Positions 43,000 to 49,710 of a stretch of 64,000 nucleotides of DNA are shown piece after piece (the first letter of the stretch is position 1; every line of letters begins with the position of its first letter). Both the position numbers and the translations under genes were made by a program. Source of the stretch: Chryseobacterium sp. SORGH_AS_0447 (GTDB lineage Bacteria > Bacteroidota > Bacteroidia > Flavobacteriales > Weeksellaceae). The notes below the pieces were generated by a model. It ran no database searches, had not been told where the DNA came from, and was given only the letters and a program-made list of their open reading frames with translations. The DNA lies in contig NZ_JAUTAR010000001.1 in assembly GCF_030818695.1 (NCBI RefSeq), positions 3,032,501 to 3,096,500 on the forward strand, read 5' to 3'.

Positions 43000-45723
43000 T
43001 TACTGTTTAATAAACTTTTTCTGAACGGATTTATTTCCGGATTGGGAAATTTCCACCAGATACATTCCTGCAGGAAGATGGCCGATATCGATACGGTTTT
43101 TACCGGAACGTAACGTCGTTTCTCTGATTACCAGACTGCCTTTGGCCTCGAATACGGAAGCTGCGCCCGAAGTTTTCAGGTCGATGAAAATTTCATTCCT
43201 TGCCGGACTTGGATAGAGGCTTGGTTCGTTCTTATCGGCAAGAAGATTTTCGGTAGCCAGTGTCGTAAAGCTTAACGGAAGGACTGATGCCGTGTAGGTA
43301 TTTTCCTCGGTAAGATACGCTCTGAAAGGATTGATCATCGGTTCGCTTCCTGCTGCTACTTTAGAGAATTGCGGTGTTCCGTTGACGGTCTGTAAAACAT
43401 AGCTGTTGGCCGGAACTTTAATGGTGTTGTATACCCCGTTCATCTGGTTGACGGTGATGGCTTTCGGCGTGGAAACATTTCCGGTTCCCTGGAAAGTAAT
43501 GGCTCCGGTAGCATTCACCAATACCGGTGTATTCGCCGGAATGATTCCGGTGGTAATCGCGGAACAGCTGATTCCGGTAGCACTTGGCATCAGCTGATAA
43601 ACGCTCACGCCGGACGGAATTGTAGCCGTGAAAGGCAGAAGCAGCATTTCAAATCCGTTAAACGTACGGGAATACGACGCTGCCGCAGACGTAAAGGTAA
43701 ACGGAACCTGGAAATCTTTACCCTGATCTGAAAGAACGAGATTAGAGGCAGCGGTTCCGGAGATCACATTGTTGTTTGAAGAAGTTACCGAAGCCGGTAC
43801 ATAATAAATGCTGTTGGAATTGGCACTTATCGGCTGCCAGTTATTGGCAGAGGTTGTTCCTGTCGTATTCCTGAAATCCACCGAAGTGTAATAGCCGTTT
43901 TCGAGGGCATCCATCAGGTTGCTGTCGCCATCGGAATAAGAGCCTGCAAATTTGGAAGCCACTTCGTTGCCTACATTGAAATAGACGTCGCCTAAGTTCA
44001 GCGTCAGCACGGAACTGTAATTGGAATTGCGGATTCCCAGAATGCCTTTACAGCCGTCGGTCAACACCTGTCTTGAAATATCCAGCGTAATATCGAAATT
44101 GCCGCCTGCCGGGAAGGTGATCTTTCCGTAATTGTAAGATTTTGTAAGCCCCTGGCTGTTGATGTAATACAGCGTGGTATTATCGGAATAACTCTGCCCT
44201 GCCGTAGTGAAACTGTTTACATGCAGCACCATTTTGTTGTAGCGGTCGTTAAGCTGCAAATAGCCGTTGGCTGCCGTCATGTTGTTGCTGATCAGCGGGC
44301 TGGCGTTGGAGAAGGTAGCCGTTGTATTGCTGATGTTGTACCCTGTTCCGAAAGACGAATTGGTCGTCGTCATGGTTTCGATCTTGTTGTACCGGATATC
44401 GCTTCCGGTCATCTGGGAAACCGGTCGGTCGGCACTTTTGTTGAAAACGAAAGTCATCACACTGGAAGCATTGATGGTAACGCCCGGACGGAACGTCTGA
44501 GCCATTGTGATAGGCGTGGTGGCCATATTATTCTGCGCATCGGTCAGCACTTTGGTTCCGGAAGTGGAATAAAACGGAAGATCCACTTTCAGGTTATAGG
44601 CATTGGCTGATGGATTAATGACCATCAGCACGACCTGGTTCCCATCCAGGGAAATATAGGAAGATCCCTGCAGGGTGCCGGTATTATCGCCCCAGGTAGC
44701 CGCGATCCTTGTTTTCCCGGTGGTATATTTGGCATAATGGGAAAGAATGTAGCCTCTTTTTGTCATTACGCCGGTGGTGGTTCCGTTGCTTCCGTCGCCC
44801 ATTAGCGCATAATACCGTTTGGCAGCGTAATGGATCCAGGCATTCACGTTTCCGAGCATGGCATTGTTGATGCTGGAAGCGAAATTAAAAGCATCCAGGT
44901 TCCAGCTGAAATCGCGCGGGGTCGCGTTGGAAGGATTCCAGTTGATCAGGTATTCGGTCTGCCAGATTTCTTTGTTGTTGTTCTGAAACTGCTTGTAAGC
45001 AGACTGCATCAGGCCGTACTGGTGCCCGCCATAGACTTCAAAATTATCCATGGTCGCCTGGTTGAGCATGGCATTGGCGAAATTGTCTGTAAAACCTACG
45101 CTTTCAGGAGCAATCACTTTACAGTTGATCAGCTGGCCGTAGTCCCGTACGAAATTGGCAATCTGCGCCGGTGTCCAGATGCATCCTTGGTATTGCGCCA
45201 TTTCGTCAGGCTCGTTCTGGATGGAAATATAATCCAGGTTTACGCCATTGTTCTGCAGGTAGGTAACAAAACTGTTGAGATACAGGGCATAATCCTGATA
45301 ATTGGCCGTTTTAAGATAACCGATCTGCTGTACGCCGTTAGCGTCGGTATATACCGCGTTCACATGGTTATTGGTTTTCCAGGCTGCCGGCATGGTCCAC
45401 GGACTGGCGAAAATCGTTAAGCCCATCGACTTGGCGAGCTGCGCTGTTGCCAGTACCGAACTCCAGTTGTTGCTGTCTTCCGGGATGTAGAGTCTCATAA
45501 TGTTGTAGCCGGCCTGGCTGTTGGCGCCCCAAAGGGTCTGGATTTCCGAAGTCGTCATGTGGTTGTACCCGAACTGCGGGCTGCAGACAAATCCGCCGAA
45601 GCCCGTAACTTTCTGGTAAGTAGTGTTTTTGTTGATTCTTACCGTGGTAAGCTGTCCGAACGCGTTAATTCCTGTAAGCAGGGAAACTGCCGTGAGGACG
45701 ATCCGCTGAGCAAGTTTTTTCAT
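43000..45723 (-). CDS. GH30 glucuronoxylanase-like protein with T9SS sorting domain
   Basis: A 907-residue secreted protein with a signal peptide ending INAFGQ. The N-terminal GH30 barrel has acid/base Glu171 (IQNEPDEM) and nucleophile Glu257 (WQTEYLIN). The short loops resemble bacterial subfamily 8 glucuronoxylanases, which cut next to glucuronate branches, but subfamily cannot be proved here. A side beta-sandwich and a long beta-rich middle region (about 440-810) follow. The C-terminus is a type A T9SS sorting domain (LYPSPARNEIFI to YLVEISQSGNKSVQKKFIKQ). It is the only visible T9SS cargo in the window, so it probably acts outside the cell. Confidence 0.9.
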   Translation of the reverse strand: MKKLAQRIVLTAVSLLTGINAFGQLTTVRINKNTTYQKVTGFGGFVCSPQFGYNHMTTSEIQTLWGANSQAGYNIMRLYIPEDSNNWSSVLATAQLAKSMGLTIFASPWTMPAAWKTNNHVNAVYTDANGVQQIGYLKTANYQDYALYLNSFVTYLQNNGVNLDYISIQNEPDEMAQYQGCIWTPAQIANFVRDYGQLINCKVIAPESVGFTDNFANAMLNQATMDNFEVYGGHQYGLMQSAYKQFQNNNKEIWQTEYLINWNPSNATPRDFSWNLDAFNFASSINNAMLGNVNAWIHYAAKRYYALMGDGSNGTTTGVMTKRGYILSHYAKYTTGKTRIAATWGDNTGTLQGSSYISLDGNQVVLMVINPSANAYNLKVDLPFYSTSGTKVLTDAQNNMATTPITMAQTFRPGVTINASSVMTFVFNKSADRPVSQMTGSDIRYNKIETMTTTNSSFGTGYNISNTTATFSNASPLISNNMTAANGYLQLNDRYNKMVLHVNSFTTAGQSYSDNTTLYYINSQGLTKSYNYGKITFPAGGNFDITLDISRQVLTDGCKGILGIRNSNYSSVLTLNLGDVYFNVGNEVASKFAGSYSDGDSNLMDALENGYYTSVDFRNTTGTTSANNWQPISANSNSIYYVPASVTSSNNNVISGTAASNLVLSDQGKDFQVPFTFTSAAASYSRTFNGFEMLLLPFTATIPSGVSVYQLMPSATGISCSAITTGIIPANTPVLVNATGAITFQGTGNVSTPKAITVNQMNGVYNTIKVPANSYVLQTVNGTPQFSKVAAGSEPMINPFRAYLTEENTYTASVLPLSFTTLATENLLADKNEPSLYPSPARNEIFIDLKTSGAASVFEAKGSLVIRETTLRSGKNRIDIGHLPAGMYLVEISQSGNKSVQKKFIKQ

Positions 45724-45823
45724 ATTCTTATTGTTTTAGGTTAAAGCTTCAGCAAGCTGCCGAAGAATAGTTCATTTTTAATCCGAAATGACAAACCGTT
45801 AAGTGCTGTCACTAAGAAAACTT

Positions 45824-45926
45824 CCTGGCTGTCAAAAGCCAGGCTGAAATCGTTCAATAAAGTTGTGGGAAATGTTCCTTCCGTATCTTATTAGGATGCG
45901 TTTAAACCGTATTTAGATACGGAAGG
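45824..45926 (-). promoter_or_regulatory. Two hairpins in the GH30 mRNA leader
   Basis: cctggct/agccagg (45824-45830 with 45837-45843) forms a local stem. ccttccgtatc (45877-45887) pairs perfectly with gatacggaagg (45916-45926). They lie 100-200 nt before the GH30 start. A regulatory role is only a possibility. Confidence 0.4.
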
Positions 45927-46158
45927 CAGAGAAGAGTCATGTATCCATAGTATTCTGTTTGTCTGGTTCGTGTTTGTATATTATTTTCAGTGAAGTCATT
46001 GTATTTCAGAAAAGCTTTATTGGATGGACCCCTACATTATCAGAACAATCACCATGGTAATGAATCATAGGTGAAGAAAAACATGCCCTGCATCAAAAAA
46101 ATTCAATAAGCCTGAAATGATATTCTGTTATGAATAAAATTTCATATTCCGTTTAAAA

Positions 46159-46201
46159 CAAATATAACATTCTATTTGAAATAAATGTATAAATTACACT
46201 T
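46159..46201 (-). promoter_or_regulatory. GH30 promoter with putative AraR operator
   Basis: The minus strand has TATATTTG (46166-46159). The palindrome AAATGT-N7-ACACTT (46183-46201) lies 16 bp upstream of it, matching the araB and GH3 layout. Confidence 0.7.
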
Positions 46202-46604
46202 TATTTTTTAAAACCTTTATAGCCTGATATTTAACCTGTTAAGATTAAAATGTATATATCTGAAAATCAAAATTATAAATATCATAAGTATAATGATTTA
46301 AATTTCATACATTCTGCTTTTGAAACCACATTACAGGTCATTTTCACCACCAAAAGTCTTATTTTAATGAAAAAAAATTAACCAAAAACAGGGTCTGTCT
46401 CCATAAATCAGGCAAGACCTGAAATACTTTGTCGGATTAAGAATGGATGTACAGGATGAGCATTAAGCGGGATTATCTGTCCGGGATTTTATTATTCATT
46501 TAATGAAAAGCAATCATCAAAAAAAACTTCCATCAAATGACTTTAATAGAAGCTCGTTTTAGTTAAATTTAAGATCTGCTGAAATTGGTAGTTACAGCTT
46601 AATT

Positions 46605-46991
46605 CTAAGCGGTCTTTTCCTGAAACGGATCGACGCTTATTTCAATCATCAATTGTTCAAAGTAAAAATAAAACCCGAATGTATTCCTGATTTTCCTGGG
46701 TTCGGCTTCCAGTTTCAGACTTTCTTCCTCTTTGAGTTTGTTGTACAGTTCCCAAACCGCTTCTTCATCCGGCTGATAAAATCCGATATGGAAATTCTCC
46801 GGATATTCCGGCACTTCTTCTTTCTTATTCAGGACCTGTCCCCAAATAACCAGGGCGAAGTTATGGTCGTTTTCCAGTACGGCCATTTTGCTGCTGCGGT
46901 TGACAATCAGGCGAAACCCTAAACAGTGGGTAAACAGATGCACGGCCTGATCTACCTCTTTCACGACCAGATTGATATGATTTAAATTCAT
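46605..46991 (-). CDS. VOC family protein
   Basis: A 128-residue vicinal-oxygen-chelate domain protein. It opens with MNLNHINLVVKEVDQAVHLFTHCLGF, where the His is a usual metal ligand, and ends with FYFYFEQLMIEIS, where a Glu takes the same role. The activity is unknown. It begins 30 bp after the AraC-type regulator gene and on the same strand, so the two probably form a pair in which the regulator controls the enzyme. Confidence 0.85.
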   Translation of the reverse strand: MNLNHINLVVKEVDQAVHLFTHCLGFRLIVNRSSKMAVLENDHNFALVIWGQVLNKKEEVPEYPENFHIGFYQPDEEAVWELYNKLKEEESLKLEAEPRKIRNTFGFYFYFEQLMIEISVDPFQEKTA

Positions 46992-47021
46992 AATTTCTTT
47001 GGTTTGATTAACAAGACAAAA

Positions 47022-47789
47022 TTAGCCCTTAGGCATCATGCTCAATTGGATAAATCGGTCGTTTTCGTTTTTGTTTAAGATGGTGGGCCTTACGCCTGTG
47101 AATTTTTTGACTTCCCGGATAAAATGGGACTGGTCCCCGTAATTCAGTTCCGGGTAAAAATCACCTTTTTTCAGCTGTTTCAGGGAATTTGAAAAACGGA
47201 TCATGTTGAGGTATGATTTTAAGGAAACCCCCAGCCAATGATTGAAATACCGGTTGATCTGCCGGCTGCTCCAGCCTGCCTGTTCGGATAATTCCTTTAC
47301 GGTAGTCGCTCCTTTCGAGGAATAAATCAATTCAAACAGTTTGCGTTTGCGGGGATCCACTTCTTTTGTCAATTGCAATTCAATACGGTTGCACGCTTTT
47401 TCGTAAAAGTGTTTAAAATCCGAAAGATCTTCTGTACAGAATCCCCAGTAATCGCCGGAAAGCTTCTGCCTGTTGTTTTTTAAATCTGCAAAGGACCGTT
47501 GAAAAATATATTCAGCGGCTATCGGGTGAAAACTTATTACCCCCATGGTCGATTTCGGAAAAGGCGGCTTGATCACCGGACCGGTAAAGATGCCGGATAT
47601 GAATATCTCAAAACTTCCGTCCTCCATGGCTAAGAATGCTACATCTATTTTTCCGTCCGGCAAAATCATGCTTCCATCCGTTTCCTCCTCATGATATTTC
47701 ATCATCCAGATGCTTTCCACGAGGTCTTTCAGTACGCCATCAGGTTTCAGTGAGGCATATTCCAGTTGATTTTTTGTTGAGTGTATCAT
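47022..47789 (-). CDS. AraC-family transcriptional regulator
   Basis: A 255-residue regulator. The N-terminal ligand/dimer domain (about 1-150, LPDGKIDVAFLAMEDG and ISFHPIAAEYIF) is of the DUF6597 type seen in many Bacteroidetes regulators. The C-terminal double helix-turn-helix (about 160-245) has ATTVKELSEQAGWSSRQINRYFNHWLGVS and the second AraC helix region LNYGDQSHFIREVKKFTGVRP. Despite the family name there is no reason to link it to arabinose. The adjacent VOC gene is the likely target. Confidence 0.92.
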   Translation of the reverse strand: MIHSTKNQLEYASLKPDGVLKDLVESIWMMKYHEEETDGSMILPDGKIDVAFLAMEDGSFEIFISGIFTGPVIKPPFPKSTMGVISFHPIAAEYIFQRSFADLKNNRQKLSGDYWGFCTEDLSDFKHFYEKACNRIELQLTKEVDPRKRKLFELIYSSKGATTVKELSEQAGWSSRQINRYFNHWLGVSLKSYLNMIRFSNSLKQLKKGDFYPELNYGDQSHFIREVKKFTGVRPTILNKNENDRFIQLSMMPKG

Positions 47790-47851
47790 AATCAGGATGT
47801 TTTTAAGGACGATGAATAATTTATTTTAACCCGTTTTGTTTTTGGCCCAAA

Positions 47852-47989
47852 TTAATTGCTCTTTTTCGCTTTGTCTTTTAAAGACTGAAGGTGTTTTTCA
47901 GCATCAAAATCTTTTGCGGTTCCACTGTCGATTCCTTTCTGAATTGCATCTTTGAGGATTTGAATTTTGTTTTCTGCGCTTTGTTTCAT
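47852..47989 (-). CDS. Small ParD-like antitoxin fragment
   Basis: A 45-residue frame (MKQSAENKIQILKDAIQKGI, then DSGTAKDFDAEKHLQSLKDK) resembles the C-terminal, toxin-binding half of ParD/CC2985-type antitoxins. The ribbon-helix-helix DNA-binding half is missing, an in-frame TAA sits just before the ATG, and no ParE toxin gene follows. An IS4 element lies 140 bp upstream. It may be a remnant, or a small stand-alone protein of the kind common in flavobacteria. The call rests on motif resemblance only. Confidence 0.5.
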   Translation of the reverse strand: MKQSAENKIQILKDAIQKGIDSGTAKDFDAEKHLQSLKDKAKKSN

Positions 47990-48029
47990 TTATTTATTTT
48001 TAATAGGTTTGGTGTAGGATATTATCAAT

Positions 48030-48113
48030 AGAAATGGGCTTTAGCCCATTTACCCTACGATGTATCATAATCGGCTTTAGCCAAAACCTATCATAATTTG
48101 GCTAAAGCCGGAT
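48030..48113. repeat. Cluster of GGCTTTAGCC palindromes beside the IS
   Basis: Three palindromes, aatgggctttagcccatt (48034-48051), tcggctttagcca (about 48071) and tggctaaagccgg (about 48099), precede the left end of the IS4 element. The element's own end contains the same core. Confidence 0.65.
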
Positions 48114-48132
48114 TTTAACAACATTCTTCACA

Positions 48133-49571
48133 TCGGGCTAAAGCCCAATGTCATTAAGTTAAGGTCTTATAGATTTTTTTTATAGTTTTTAGTGACCTTT
48201 GGTTTCGCTCTGACTCTGTATTTTAAAATATTCCTTTTAAAGGATCTTTTGGGCCTGACGGGGATCATATGAGAAGCAAAAAGAATTTTAAGCTCTGCCA
48301 CCATATCCTCTTTTTTTACATTGCTAAAGAGCAGATTCAAAATTCTGTTTTTCATCAAGCTGTAAGAAAGGGAAGTATTGACTTTGTATCGGTACTTCTT
48401 TTTCGTATCAACTTCATTAAGCTCCTGTTCGAGTTCTCTGACAATAAGGGTCTGTATATTGCTTACAAGCAAAGTAGAATAAAAATCCTGTAAGATGCTG
48501 TTGTTTGAGTAACCGGAAAATTCCTCCAGGTGAAGCTTGTTTTTGATTTCATCAAAATAGGTTTCTATGCCCCAGCGTTCAAAATATAGGGCTTTGAAAA
48601 TCTCCGAAGGATAACAAACCTCATCTAAAAGAGAGGTTGCAAGAACTTCGATGGTGCCATTATCCAGTACGACACGCAACAATCTTACCTTAAAAGTATA
48701 GTCTCTACCATAATCTTTTCCTGACAGATCTACGTTGGGAGAAGGCTTAAAGTCTGTTATCATACAGGATATTCCGCTTTTGACGAAATCTTTTATGGTT
48801 TGATTCAAACCTACTTTTACGCGCATAAGGTAGTTAAGATTTCTTTTGTGATGCTGATAAAAGAAATCAAATGAAGCAAAACCACGGTCATATAGCAGCA
48901 GATCATTATGGCAACAATGAGCCAACAGCTCAAGAGCCTGTAAACGCTCATCAGTATCTATAGAAGAAAGTACTCCTTTTAAACAGATTTTATTGATCGT
49001 ATCATACAGTACGCAGGCTTTGGCCTGTACGCAGGTATGAGAAGTCTGGTTTTTGGATACACCATAAATCTCTTCCAGCTCTGGGGTTTGGGGTAGATTA
49101 ATTCTCGAACCATCAATAGCCAACAGACGAAGACCATTGAATTTGGTCTGTACTGCAGAATTATCTGTATAGAATTCTTCCACAAGCCGCTTGTTCAGAT
49201 GAATAAAAACCTCGGGCTTTATCTTTTTTCTGTTCTGTACGTATGCACTTTTTGTAAAAGTATTCTGTGTCTGGCCCAAAGATCTTATATAGTGAATGAA
49301 ATTTACAATCTCACAGGACAGGCTTTTGGTAATGAAGTTGAGCATAAACAAAAGCGTATTTGAAAAGCTTAACTTCCTTTTGCGGGTGAAATCTCTGCTA
49401 CTCATCCTGTATTCATTACAAATAGCCACGCTGTGGATTTCCTCCTCCAATGATAATAAAATATCTGAAACATTTTTTTTGCATAATAAGAAAATGAAAG
49501 ATTAAATCTCAAATTTAGCAAAAACATAACACTAAAAAATACTAACTTAATGACATTGGGCTTTAGCCCGA
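48133..49571. mobile_element. IS4-family insertion sequence
   Basis: A 1439-bp element bounded by perfect 29-bp inverted repeats (48133-48161 and 49543-49571), with one transposase gene inside. The outer part of each terminal repeat contains GGGCTAAAGCCC, the core of the dispersed palindromes found next to it and at 9334. I find no direct target duplication outside these ends. Either the true ends are nearer the transposase, or the target was itself a palindrome of this family. Confidence 0.75.
48167..49450 (-). CDS. IS4-family DDE transposase
   Basis: A 427-residue transposase. The catalytic acids are visible: Asp in LLAIDGSR, Asp in LLYDRGFASF, and Glu in YFERWGIETYFDEIKNK. That last segment satisfies the IS4 signature Y-(2)-R-(3)-E-(6)-K exactly. 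The length and the single intact frame suggest a functional or recently active element. Confidence 0.93.
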   Translation of the reverse strand: MEEEIHSVAICNEYRMSSRDFTRKRKLSFSNTLLFMLNFITKSLSCEIVNFIHYIRSLGQTQNTFTKSAYVQNRKKIKPEVFIHLNKRLVEEFYTDNSAVQTKFNGLRLLAIDGSRINLPQTPELEEIYGVSKNQTSHTCVQAKACVLYDTINKICLKGVLSSIDTDERLQALELLAHCCHNDLLLYDRGFASFDFFYQHHKRNLNYLMRVKVGLNQTIKDFVKSGISCMITDFKPSPNVDLSGKDYGRDYTFKVRLLRVVLDNGTIEVLATSLLDEVCYPSEIFKALYFERWGIETYFDEIKNKLHLEEFSGYSNNSILQDFYSTLLVSNIQTLIVRELEQELNEVDTKKKYRYKVNTSLSYSLMKNRILNLLFSNVKKEDMVAELKILFASHMIPVRPKRSFKRNILKYRVRAKPKVTKNYKKNL

Positions 49572-49663
49572 CGCTATTGATAATACATTTAGCACATTGG
49601 TAGTTAAATATTTTAAAGTTACCGAATTTTCCGGTTGAATTAAATTGCATATTAAAATTACCA

Positions 49664-49697
49664 AAAGAAAAACCACCGGAAAAATTCCGATGGTTTT
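49664..49697 (-). terminator. Terminator after GH115
   Basis: A stem aaaaccaccggaa/ttccgatggtttt with one mismatch is followed on the minus strand by TTTTTCTTTT, 14-47 bp past the GH115 stop. It ends the long GH27-to-GH115 operon. Confidence 0.75.
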
Positions 49698-49710
49698 ACA
49701 TTTTATAACA

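Larger units (their letters stand above)
45724..46604. other. Long GH30 leader and upstream gap
   Basis: This 881-bp gap separates GH30 from the VOC gene. The GH30 -7 box is at 46159, giving a predicted leader of about 430 nt with two hairpins. The remainder (46210-46600) is AT-rich with no gene or terminator recognised. Confidence 0.5.

Noticed and set aside
47022..47789. AraC-family protein as the arabinose regulator
   Set aside because: It is paired with a VOC gene, far from the ara operon. Its upstream region lacks the shared palindrome, and the Nudix protein fits better.
48120..49584. Target-site duplication of the IS4 element
   Set aside because: The 13 bases outside each 29-bp terminal repeat do not match as direct repeats. 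The GGGCTAAAGCCC segments are inverted, not direct.
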